Shown in pieces: positions 1 through 7,530 of a stretch of DNA of 64,000 nt (the first letter of the stretch is position 1; each line of letters opens with the position of its first letter). Below the pieces are notes generated by a model. It saw nothing but the letters and a program-made list of their open reading frames with translations. It had not been told where the DNA came from and ran no database searches. Origin of the DNA: RUG11237 sp050874665 (GTDB lineage: Bacteria; Bacillota; Clostridia; Lachnospirales; Lachnospiraceae); NCBI GenBank assembly GCA_050874665.1, contig JBNMLC010000005.1, positions 1 through 64,000 on the forward strand, written 5' to 3'. A program made the translations under genes and the position numbers.

Positions 1-2
1 AC

Positions 3-113
3 GTAGTTGCCACAAAGAATAAAGGTCAGATTATGAAAGCTGTTATGGCTGAATTAAAAGGAAAAGCTGATGGTAAAGTAATCAATCAGGTGGTTGCAGA
101 ACTTTGTAAATAA
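3..113 (+). CDS. GatB/YqeY domain protein, C-terminal fragment
   Basis: Only the last 36 codons are in the window, entering in frame from the left edge and ending at TAA 111-113. The tail (MKAVMAELKGKADGKVINQV, then VAELCK) looks like the C-terminus of the YqeY family, small proteins that share the tRNA-binding tail domain of GatB. That domain helps present misacylated tRNA in the GatCAB amidotransferase. The role of free-standing YqeY proteins is not settled. The gene ends at a bidirectional terminator shared with the convergent ABC-F gene. The identification rests on a short stretch and the N-terminal part cannot be checked here. Confidence 0.7.
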   Translation, partial: VVATKNKGQIMKAVMAELKGKADGKVINQVVAELCK

Positions 114-133
114 GATTGAGTATTAAGGTCATA

Positions 134-173
134 AAAAATGGGGAGAACGGCTATGCCAGTTCTTCCCATTTTT
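134..173. terminator. Bidirectional terminator between yqeY-like gene and ABC-F gene
   Basis: A hairpin with arms AAAATGGG-GAGAAC-GGC and GCC-AGTTCT-TCCCATTTT closes on a TAT loop and has an A-run on its left and a T-run on its right. It can therefore stop transcription from both sides. It overlaps the last codons of the - strand gene. Confidence 0.8.
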
Positions 174-2052
174 CATAAAGTACCTCTAAACGTTCCGATA
201 AGGTATCTTTTTCTTTCTGTAATTCCATACATTTTCCCACATTGACACAAATTTCTGGTGAAGCCATCTGTTCATCGATAGCTGTTATTTTTTCTTCGAT
301 AGCAGTAATTTCTTCTTCTACTTTTTTTAATTCGTTTTCCAGTTTTCGTTGCTTTGCCTGCATTTCCTTTTGCTGCTTCCAATCTAATTTTCCTTCAGAG
401 GCAGAAGAGAGTGTCGAACTATTGTTCTGAGCCACAACTGGAGAGAGTAATTCCTTTTTTTCTAAATAATAGTCGTAATTTCCGATATAATTAATTAATT
501 GCTTCTGATGCAAATCAATGATTCTGGTTGCGGTCTGATTAATAAAATAACGGTCATGGGATACATATAGTACCGTTCCAGAATAAGAATTTAAAGCATT
601 TTCTAATATTTCCTTTGAGTCGATATCCAAGTGGTTGGTTGGCTCATCAAGAATCAGAAAGTTTGCTTCACTTAACATTAATTTTGCTAAAGACACACGA
701 CCACGTTCTCCACCGCTTAAATCACCAATCAATTTGAAAACATCATCTCCGGTAAAAAGAAATGCTGCCAGCACATTACGAATGCGGGTATTATTTAAAT
801 CAGGATAATCATCGGATATTTCCTGAAAAATTGTTTTCTCAGGGTGTAGGACATGATGCTCCTGATCGTAATAGCCAATATGAACATTAGAGCCTGTTCT
901 GATTGTTCCACGATCTGCTTCTGACAATCCTGTAATTATTTTTAAAATCGTTGTTTTTCCTGTCCCATTATTTCCGATCAGCGCCACTCGTTCCCCACGT
1001 TTTATTTCAAAAGAAATTCCATCAAACAGTGTAAGTGGTGGAAAGGCTTTAGAAAGGTCTGATACGGATAACACATCATTGCCACTGACACAATCTGGTT
1101 CTAGCATAAGCTTCATTTGAGAATTGACTTCCGAAGGTTTTTCTACAATGTCCATTTTTTGGAGCATTTTTTCTCGGCTTTCGGCACGCTTAATCGATTT
1201 CTCGCGATTGAAGGAGCGAAGTTTGGCAATGACTTCTTCTTGATGCTTTACTTCACGTTGTTGATTTATATAGGCATTGTACTCGGCGATACGCAACATA
1301 GCCTTTTTTTGAGCATAGTCTGAATAATTACCACGAAAAGTAGAAACTTTTCCTTGATCCACTTCAATAATTTTAGTAACGATTTTGTTCAGAAAATAAC
1401 GGTCATGAGCAACGACAACAACAGCTCCGTTGTAATTTAATAAAAATGTTTCTAACCATGCAATGGACTCCATATCCAGATGGTTGGTAGGCTCGTCTAA
1501 TAAAAGAATATCCGGCTTGGTTAGGAGTAACTTACCAAGAGAAACACGGGTCTTTTGCCCTCCGGATAAAGTATTAACTTGTCGGGTATAGTCTTCCTCT
1601 GTAAAGCCCAACCCCTTTAAAACGCCTGTTAATTCACTTTTATATGCATAACCATTGGCAGCTTCAAATTCATGGTTTAATTTTGTGTAAGTATTTAGCA
1701 GATTTTCTAAATCCGTTCCCTCTGTATGGTTCATTTCTTCTTCTAAGGTTCGAATCTGCTGCTCCATGTTTAAAATATCTTGCTTTACAGTGAGCAGCTC
1801 TTCATAGATAGTGCGGTTACTGTTCAAGTCCTGATGCTGTGCCAGATAACCAAGGGTCTTACCTTTTGCCGGAATTACCTGTCCTTCATCAGGTGAAAGC
1901 TGTCCCATTATGATTTTAAGCAGGGTAGATTTTCCTGCTCCGTTAATTCCGACAATTGCGGCTTTTTCTCTATCTTCTATAATAAATGAAGCATTGTTAA
2001 GGATTACCTCCTCCCCAAATGCTTTTGAAATATTTTGACATGAAAGTATCAT
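151..2052 (-). CDS. ABC-F family ATPase (translation factor / ribosome protection type)
   Basis: This is a 633-residue soluble protein with two fused ABC ATPase domains and no membrane segments, which is the ABC-F architecture. The first domain has Walker A GINGAGKST (about 35-43), signature LSGGQKTRVSLGKLLL and Walker B ILLLDEPTNHLD. The second has GNNGTGKTT, LSGGERGRVSLAKLML and FLILDEPTNHLD. The charged interdomain linker (about 245-320) and a C-terminal coiled coil (about 560-633) are typical of the YdiF/Uup-like branch. ABC-F proteins bind the ribosomal E site and relieve stalls or displace antibiotics. The start has an ideal CGGAGGA site (2058-2064). It is divergent from the MutS2-like gene. 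Whether it confers resistance or is housekeeping cannot be told from sequence. Confidence 0.9.
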   Translation of the reverse strand: MILSCQNISKAFGEEVILNNASFIIEDREKAAIVGINGAGKSTLLKIIMGQLSPDEGQVIPAKGKTLGYLAQHQDLNSNRTIYEELLTVKQDILNMEQQIRTLEEEMNHTEGTDLENLLNTYTKLNHEFEAANGYAYKSELTGVLKGLGFTEEDYTRQVNTLSGGQKTRVSLGKLLLTKPDILLLDEPTNHLDMESIAWLETFLLNYNGAVVVVAHDRYFLNKIVTKIIEVDQGKVSTFRGNYSDYAQKKAMLRIAEYNAYINQQREVKHQEEVIAKLRSFNREKSIKRAESREKMLQKMDIVEKPSEVNSQMKLMLEPDCVSGNDVLSVSDLSKAFPPLTLFDGISFEIKRGERVALIGNNGTGKTTILKIITGLSEADRGTIRTGSNVHIGYYDQEHHVLHPEKTIFQEISDDYPDLNNTRIRNVLAAFLFTGDDVFKLIGDLSGGERGRVSLAKLMLSEANFLILDEPTNHLDIDSKEILENALNSYSGTVLYVSHDRYFINQTATRIIDLHQKQLINYIGNYDYYLEKKELLSPVVAQNNSSTLSSASEGKLDWKQQKEMQAKQRKLENELKKVEEEITAIEEKITAIDEQMASPEICVNVGKCMELQKEKDTLSERLEVLYEKWEELA

Positions 2053-2101
2053 TGTATTCCTCCGTAATATATCATCAAATGTAAAAATGCATCTGTTTAT
2101 A

Positions 2102-2130
2102 AATATACCTTAAATAGAGGAACTTGACAA
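2102..2130 (-). promoter_or_regulatory. Sigma-A promoter of the ABC-F gene
   Basis: On the - strand TTGTCA (2125-2130), a 17-nt spacer and TATATT (2102-2107) form a good vegetative promoter, giving a 5' leader of roughly 45 nt before the ABC-F start. A small inverted repeat (AATCT...AGATT) overlaps the -35 element. Confidence 0.65.
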
Positions 2131-2194
2131 TCTAAATTTGCAGATTCTCATGTAATCACATCTAAAGGTTCAGCGTTCAGTCATTACAAAACAG

Positions 2195-2223
2195 TTGACA
2201 TTTCTCTCTTTATGCTATATGCT
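2195..2223 (+). promoter_or_regulatory. Sigma-A promoter of the mutS2-like leader transcript
   Basis: A perfect -35 TTGACA (2195-2200) is followed by a 17-nt spacer and TATGCT (2218-2223). The transcript would start near 2230, about 380 nt before the mutS2-like start codon, so a long leader is transcribed first. Confidence 0.75.
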
Positions 2224-2252
2224 TTTACTAGAAAAAAGAAAGAGGTAAGTGT

Positions 2253-2291
2253 ATGTTAAGCATTGTAGTAATGGAGAATACAGCGAACTAA
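2253..2291 (+). CDS. Putative 12-residue leader peptide
   Basis: This is a tiny reading frame (MLSIVVMENTAN, stop TAA 2289-2291) about 20 nt downstream of the expected transcription start. It has an AAAGAGG site (2239-2245) seven bases before its ATG. It lies upstream of two tandem terminators and the mutS2-like gene, the arrangement used in ribosome-mediated attenuation. The peptide has no run of a single amino acid codon, so amino acid starvation sensing is less likely than sensing of a slowed or drug-stalled ribosome. Translation of this frame is inferred only. Confidence 0.5.
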   Translation: MLSIVVMENTAN

Positions 2292-2340
2292 ATAGTTGGA
2301 AAGGAAAGATTTTAAGTGTCCTGCTTGGAGTCTGCCCTTT

Positions 2341-2498
2341 TCTCAGTGATTTCACTGGGATATCTGTCTTTACCATATGCTTCATACTTTATAATAATCT
2401 GAGGAAATAGAAAGGCATGGTTTACCATGCTTTTTTCTTTCTCATAGTCTCTAAAACCGTGGAGTTATTATGCCTTTCGGCAGATATCCACGGTTTTT
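2341..2498 (+). promoter_or_regulatory. Tandem attenuator with antiterminator pairings
   Basis: The structures in order are a hairpin TCTCAGTG/CACTGGGA (2341-2360); terminator 1 GCATGG-TTTA-CCATGC plus T-run (2411-2437); and terminator 2, an 11-bp perfect stem AAAACCGTGGA (2453-2463) with TCCACGGTTTT (2487-2497). Alternative pairings exist. GGATATCTG (2358-2366) is perfectly complementary to CAGATATCC (2481-2489) and would break terminator 2. ACCAT..GC (2372-2380) can pair with GCATGGT and break terminator 1. This is the layout of a conditional readthrough switch for the downstream gene. The pairing logic is inferred by eye. Confidence 0.6.
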
Positions 2499-2609
2499 GT
2501 TATGTTGTATGAAGATTTTGGGAATGCAGAGACAGCCGGATATGGCATGTCTGGATTTGATGTTTAGATGATACATTTGATTGGAAAGAAAAGAAAGAAG
2601 GAAAATAAA

Positions 2610-4514
2610 ATGAATTTAGCAGAACATAGTTTAGAATTTGATAAAGTAAAGGAAAAATGGTCAGAGTTTGCCTATACGGACTGGGCAAAGGAAGAAATCA
2701 GGAATACGATTCCGATGATGGAAGAAAGCAAGCTTGCAACAAAACAACGAGAAACTTCGGAGGCACGAATTTTATTAGAAAAAGGTGGAACACCGCCGTT
2801 GACTGCATTGACAGAAATCAGGGAATTATTGGACATTTCTGAAAAAGGGGGCTGTCTTAACGGACAGCAGCTAGAACAAGTGGAAGCTACATTGGCAGCA
2901 GTAAAGAGATTGAAGGATTATCTGAATCGTTGTAAACAATTTGAAGTATCTCTTGCTTATTATGAGGAAAATTTACAGGAATTAGCGGCTGTGAGGGAAA
3001 TGATTCATTTGCAGATTCGAAATGGTGCTGTGGACACCAATGCTTCTAAATTGCTGAAAATGTTAAGAAGTGATATAGAAAAAGCAGAGTGCAAAATGCG
3101 GGAAAAAGCAGAGCTTGTATTGAAATCCCATAAAGAATATATGTCAGACAGTTTCAGTACCATTAGAAATGGTCACGTCTGTATTCCGGTAAAGAAAGAA
3201 TACAAGTTTAAAATTTCAGGAAGTGTGATTGATAAATCAGCCACCGGAAATACCTTATTTATTGAGCCTGCTCAAGTGGCAAAATATTATGAGGAATTAC
3301 AAATGTTAAAAATTGATGAGGAAAATGAGGAACGAAGAATTTTGTATACGCTTACCGCTATGGTGGCAGATGTGAGCGAAGAAATGCGTGAGAATATGAA
3401 ATTCATGGAAAAACTGGATTTTATATTTTCCAAGGGCAAATTAAGTCTGGAATGTGATGGCACAGAGCCGTCAATAAACATGGAAAGAAAGATTGTATTG
3501 AAAAACGCAAGACATCCTTTGATGGATAAAAATGTCTGTGTGCCATTGCAGTTTGAAATAGGAGATGGAGTTTCTGGAATAGTGATTACAGGACCGAATA
3601 CAGGGGGAAAAACAGTGGCGATTAAAACGGTTGCCTTAAACTGCATGATGGCACAATGTGGTCTCCATGTTACTTGCACAGAAGCAAGCATTTGCATGAA
3701 CAGTAATTTTCTTTGTGATATTGGTGATGGGCAAAATATTGCAGAAAATTTATCTACTTTTTCTGCCCATATCACTAATGTTCTGAACATATTGAAGCAG
3801 GTGAATGCAGATAGCCTGGTCATTATGGATGAATTAGGTTCGGGAACCGACCCTGCAGAAGGAATGGGAATTGCCATTGCCATTTTACAGGAGTTAAAGA
3901 AAAGTGGTGCCTTATTTCTTGTAACAACGCATTATCCGGAAGTAAAGGAGTATGCAGAACAGGAAAAAGAAATTTTAAATGCAAGAATGACCTTTGACAA
4001 AGAAAGCCTGCGTCCTTTGTATCAACTGGTACTTGGAGAAGCAGGGGAAAGCTGCGCCTTTTATATTGCCCAAAAGCTTGGAATGCCCCAGTCAATGTTA
4101 CGGTGTGCTGTGCATGCCGCTTATGGTAAGGAAAAAGCAGAGAACTATAGGTTTGAAAATGCATCGGAGGAGCTAGAAAAGGAAGGTACTGCCCGACTGA
4201 AAAAGAAAAAGACTACAAAAAAATCGTTGCAAAAGGTGGAAACATACCAATTAGGTGACAGCGTCATGGTATATCCTGATAAAAAAATAGGGATTGTGTG
4301 TGAAACTGCAAATGAAAAAGGTATATTAAGAATACAGCTTCCAAAGAAAAAGATTTGGATTAACCACAAGCGGGTAAAGCTTTTAGTAGCGGCAGAAAAA
4401 TTGTATCCGGAAGATTATGATTTTTCTATTATTTTTGACACTGTGGAGCATAGGAAATTACGACATAAGATGGACAGAAAGTATGTGGAAGGGGAAACGC
4501 TCCACTATTCGTAG
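2610..4514 (+). CDS. MutS2-like ATPase without Smr domain
   Basis: The protein is 634 residues long and belongs to the MutS2 branch of the MutS superfamily. It has the typical opening MNLAEHSLEFDKVKEKW, core/clamp helices (about 30-290), Walker A GPNTGGKTV (about 328-336), the STFSAHI loop (about 382-388) and Walker B DELGSGTDPAEG (about 407-418). A small KOW-like beta segment follows (about 546-576). Canonical MutS2 is about 780 residues and ends in an Smr nuclease domain; here that domain and much of the preceding coiled coil are missing. Bacillus MutS2 acts on collided ribosomes, and recombination suppression is reported in other species. ATG 2610 is chosen over ATG 2568 because GAAGG lies 8 nt upstream and homology begins there. 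It is controlled by the upstream attenuator. Confidence 0.8.
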   Translation: MNLAEHSLEFDKVKEKWSEFAYTDWAKEEIRNTIPMMEESKLATKQRETSEARILLEKGGTPPLTALTEIRELLDISEKGGCLNGQQLEQVEATLAAVKRLKDYLNRCKQFEVSLAYYEENLQELAAVREMIHLQIRNGAVDTNASKLLKMLRSDIEKAECKMREKAELVLKSHKEYMSDSFSTIRNGHVCIPVKKEYKFKISGSVIDKSATGNTLFIEPAQVAKYYEELQMLKIDEENEERRILYTLTAMVADVSEEMRENMKFMEKLDFIFSKGKLSLECDGTEPSINMERKIVLKNARHPLMDKNVCVPLQFEIGDGVSGIVITGPNTGGKTVAIKTVALNCMMAQCGLHVTCTEASICMNSNFLCDIGDGQNIAENLSTFSAHITNVLNILKQVNADSLVIMDELGSGTDPAEGMGIAIAILQELKKSGALFLVTTHYPEVKEYAEQEKEILNARMTFDKESLRPLYQLVLGEAGESCAFYIAQKLGMPQSMLRCAVHAAYGKEKAENYRFENASEELEKEGTARLKKKKTTKKSLQKVETYQLGDSVMVYPDKKIGIVCETANEKGILRIQLPKKKIWINHKRVKLLVAAEKLYPEDYDFSIIFDTVEHRKLRHKMDRKYVEGETLHYS

Positions 4515-4624
4515 GTTGTAAGCTGATGTCTTGGAAATTACAATGGTGATATCATATCTGGGCTGAAGAAAGTGGTGACGTAAGAAAACGACATAGAAAT
4601 TTAGAAATGCTGACGCTGGCAGGA

Positions 4625-4653
4625 TTGACATTAATTTAACATTTAAGTATAAT
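4625..4653 (+). promoter_or_regulatory. Consensus sigma-A promoter of rex
   Basis: TTGACA (4625-4630), a 17-nt spacer and TATAAT (4648-4653) are a perfect match to the vegetative consensus. The next 70 nt lead to the rex GTG start. I could not find a convincing Rex operator (two TTGTTAA-type half sites) overlapping it. Confidence 0.85.
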
Positions 4654-4723
4654 TATTAATAAATATAAGAATGTTTTCGTGATGATAGTAAACGAATGCA
4701 AGGGAATAAGGGAGGCAACAATT

Positions 4724-5371
4724 GTGGGTGAAAAAGAAATCTCAAAAGCTGTAATTAAAAGACTTCCTAGATATTACAGATATCTCGGAGAATTAATGGA
4801 CAGCGGAGTGGAGAGGATTTCATCTGGTGAACTGAGCAAAAGAATGCATGTAACAGCATCCCAGATACGTCAGGATTTGAATAACTTTGGAGGCTTTGGT
4901 CAACAGGGATATGGTTATAATGTTCAATATCTATATGAAGAAATAGGAAAGATACTTGGATTGGATAAAAGGCACAATATGATTATTATTGGAGCAGGAA
5001 ATTTAGGACAGGCAATTGCTAATTATGGGAATTTTGAAACACGAGGCTTTATTACAAAGGCAATGTTTGACCAGAAACCGGAATTAAGCGGAATTAAGGT
5101 TCGTGGAATTCCGGTATATGGTATGAACGAACTGGAGCATTTTATTGCAGAAAATGATATTCATATTGCAGCTTTGGCGATTCCTAAAGCAAGTGCCATT
5201 GTAGTCGCACAAAAGCTGGTCAATTGCGGAATCAAAGCAATTTGGAACTTTGCACATACAGATCTTAATGTACCAAAGGATGTTGTTGTAGAAAATGTTC
5301 ATTTATCAGAAAGCTTGATGCGGCTATCCTATAACCTTAATAGTCACAATGAAGCACAAGGAACAAAATAA
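4724..5371 (+). CDS. rex: Redox-sensing transcriptional repressor Rex
   Basis: This 215-residue Rex represses fermentation and electron-transfer genes and is released from DNA when NADH is high. An N-terminal winged helix contains LPRYYRYL and the recognition region SASQIRQDL-like (VTASQIRQDLNNFGGFGQQG). A Rossmann NAD(H)-binding domain follows with GAGNLGQAIANY (about 87-98). The last helix (LSESLMRLSYNL) is the domain-swapped dimer element. GTG 4724 is preferred because GGGAGG sits 8 nt before it. An upstream ATG at 4679 would add residues not usual for the family. It is the first gene of a set running through the coiled-coil protein and nnr, which repairs hydrated NAD(P)H, so the neighbours share a nicotinamide theme. 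Confidence 0.93.
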   Translation: MGEKEISKAVIKRLPRYYRYLGELMDSGVERISSGELSKRMHVTASQIRQDLNNFGGFGQQGYGYNVQYLYEEIGKILGLDKRHNMIIIGAGNLGQAIANYGNFETRGFITKAMFDQKPELSGIKVRGIPVYGMNELEHFIAENDIHIAALAIPKASAIVVAQKLVNCGIKAIWNFAHTDLNVPKDVVVENVHLSESLMRLSYNLNSHNEAQGTK

Positions 5372-5397
5372 AGGGAAAGTATATGGGGGAATGAAAT

Positions 5398-6003
5398 ATG
5401 ACAGGAGAAAAAAGAGAAAGGTACACCGCATATTTAAAAAATAAAAAAATACCCATTCTTACATTGGAACACAAATGGCATAAGCTGTTTCCACAGGGGA
5501 ATAAGCCGGAAATGATACAGGCATTAGAAGAAGAGGTAAATGAATGTGTAAAACATGAGAGTGCTTTGCGAACAGATATCAAGGATTTAAAAAAATTAAA
5601 GAAAAAGCTGATGGACGGAATTGTTTCTAATATGGGAGAAACAGAAAACAAACAGCAAATCAAAAAAATGGAAGAGAGCCAAAGGCTGATTCTTGAAATT
5701 AATGAGAAGATAGAACTTTCTGAAAACGATTTGCTGCAAGTTCCAGACCAGTTGAAGGCGGCAAATACGGCATTAATGTTAGAAACTATGGATTACTGCC
5801 ATAAGCAGCTCCATGAAAATGCAGATGAAATCGCAAGAATTGCTGAATGGATTAAAGATATCAGAATAGAATTGAAAAAGAATGTTCTGCGCAAGCAAGA
5901 CAAAGAATTAAAAAATAAAATGATGTATTCTTATATGCATGACATTTTTGGGCCGGAAGTAATTGACATATTTGATTTAGAAAGTAATGATGAACTAGAA
6001 TGA
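5398..6003 (+). CDS. Conserved coiled-coil protein of unknown function
   Basis: I do not recognise a named family. The 201-residue product is highly charged (rich in Lys, Glu, Leu), has no membrane segment or signal peptide, and is predicted by eye to be nearly all helical. Two long coiled-coil stretches lie at about 40-75 and 80-165. The N-terminus (YTAYLKNKKIPILTLEHKWH) and the acidic tail (DIFDLESNDELE) look like distinct short motifs. ATG 5398 has GGGGGA seven bases upstream. The stop overlaps the nnr start (ATGA at 6000), so it is translationally coupled to nnr and probably cotranscribed with rex. A structural or assembly role is only a guess. Confidence 0.75.
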   Translation: MTGEKRERYTAYLKNKKIPILTLEHKWHKLFPQGNKPEMIQALEEEVNECVKHESALRTDIKDLKKLKKKLMDGIVSNMGETENKQQIKKMEESQRLILEINEKIELSENDLLQVPDQLKAANTALMLETMDYCHKQLHENADEIARIAEWIKDIRIELKKNVLRKQDKELKNKMMYSYMHDIFGPEVIDIFDLESNDELE

Positions 6004-7517
6004 GAGAAGTATTAAATAGCAGCCAGATGAAGGCGTGTGACACATATACGATAGAACAAATAAAAATACCATCACTTGTGCTTATGGAACGTGCGGCGTT
6101 AGCGGTAGTAAAGGAGATTTTAAATGACTATCTGCCTGACGAGATTACTGCCGTTGTTTTTGCAGGCACAGGGAACAATGGTGGTGACGGTATTGCTATC
6201 GGAAGAATATTAAAAGAATACGGTGCGAAGGTTGAAATTTTAACGCTGGGCAACCTGGAGAAATGTTCTGCCGAAATGAAACAGCAGTTGACCATAGCAG
6301 AAAATATAGGAATGCAAATAAAAAAGTATGACGATTCTATAAATTCAGAATATAATGTAATTGTAGATGCAATTTTTGGAATTGGGCTTTCTAGAGAAGT
6401 AAAGGGAATCTTTCAGAGTGCTATTGAATGGATTAACCGACAGCATTCTCTGGAAAAAAAGGCTTCCGTTTATGCAGTGGATATTCCTTCGGGTATTCAT
6501 GCCGACACAGGAGAAAGACTTTTGTCTGCAGTTTATGCAGATAAAACAATTACATTTCAGTATGGAAAATTAGGATTATATCTTGCTGAGGGCAGAGTTC
6601 ACTCTGGTAAAGTGATAATTAAAAATATTGGAATTTCAGCCGAGCCAATTGACCAGGGGAAGATACGTCCGGAGGTGTTTTTCTATGAAACAGAGGACAT
6701 AAAAAGACTTCCACCCAGAGCAGAAAATGGTCATAAGGGAACCTTTGGAAAAGTACTTGTGATAGCAGGTTCTAAAAATATGGCTGGGGCTGCGGTATTT
6801 GCTGCTGAAAGTGCGTATCGAACGGGCTGCGGTCTGGTAGAAGTTTTTACGGTAGAAGAAAATCGAATTATTATACAGGAAAAAGTTCCGGAAGCAGTAC
6901 TTACAACTTATGAAAATATCGCAGATTCCTTAGAAAAATTACAGCACTCATTAAAAAGTGCAGATGTGATTGTATTGGGGCCGGGATTGTCTACCTCGCA
7001 GCAGGCAGAACACTTAGTAGAATATACGCTTAAAAATGCAATGCAACCATGTGTGGTTGATGCAGATGCTATTAATATACTTGCAAAGCACCCACAATGG
7101 TTAACCTCAAGAAAGGCACCGTCTGTTCTTACGCCCCATGTAAAAGAACTGGCACGGTTAAGCAATAAAGATATTTGTGATATCAAAAAGGCACCGATTG
7201 CATCTGCAAAAGAAATTGCAACATATTATAACTGTGTTGTGGCAGCAAAAGATGCCAGAACCATTGTAGCAGCAAAGCAACCGCACATGTGTTACCTGAA
7301 CTTATCCGGTTGTCATGGAATGGCTACCGGTGGGAGTGGTGATGTTCTTACAGGTATCATTGCAGGCTTAATTGCCCAAAAGATGCCATTATTTGAAGCT
7401 GCCTGTCTCGGAGTTTATATTCATGGACTGGCAGGAGAAGCAACGCAGAAGAAACTTGGCGGATACAGTATGACAGCCAGCGATTTAATAAAAAACATAT
7501 ATAATATTATAAGATAA
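6000..7517 (+). CDS. nnr: Bifunctional NAD(P)H-hydrate epimerase / ADP-dependent dehydratase
   Basis: This 505-residue fusion repairs hydrated NADH and NADPH. The N-terminal epimerase half (YjeF_N, about 1-215) has the loop GTGNNGGDGIAIGR and the acidic site VDAIFGIGL followed by AVDIPSGIHADTG. The C-terminal dehydratase half (about 235-505) is a ribokinase-like fold with GHKGTFGKVLVIAGS, GPGLS and the nucleotide-binding motif TGGSGDVLTGIIAGL near residue 445. The length is normal for the fused form. It overlaps the coiled-coil gene by 4 nt upstream and is 13 nt from alr downstream. The nnr-alr neighbourhood is common in Firmicutes. Confidence 0.93.
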   Translation: MREVLNSSQMKACDTYTIEQIKIPSLVLMERAALAVVKEILNDYLPDEITAVVFAGTGNNGGDGIAIGRILKEYGAKVEILTLGNLEKCSAEMKQQLTIAENIGMQIKKYDDSINSEYNVIVDAIFGIGLSREVKGIFQSAIEWINRQHSLEKKASVYAVDIPSGIHADTGERLLSAVYADKTITFQYGKLGLYLAEGRVHSGKVIIKNIGISAEPIDQGKIRPEVFFYETEDIKRLPPRAENGHKGTFGKVLVIAGSKNMAGAAVFAAESAYRTGCGLVEVFTVEENRIIIQEKVPEAVLTTYENIADSLEKLQHSLKSADVIVLGPGLSTSQQAEHLVEYTLKNAMQPCVVDADAINILAKHPQWLTSRKAPSVLTPHVKELARLSNKDICDIKKAPIASAKEIATYYNCVVAAKDARTIVAAKQPHMCYLNLSGCHGMATGGSGDVLTGIIAGLIAQKMPLFEAACLGVYIHGLAGEATQKKLGGYSMTASDLIKNIYNIIR

Positions 7518-7530
7518 GGGAGTGAAACGT

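Noticed and set aside
1117..1323. Open frames on the + strand inside the ABC-F gene
   Set aside because: They are shadow frames of the - strand coding sequence, without ribosome sites or similarity.
4625..4680. Rex autoregulatory operator in front of rex
   Set aside because: Partial TTAA-rich half sites only; no TTGTTAA...TTAACAA pair found.
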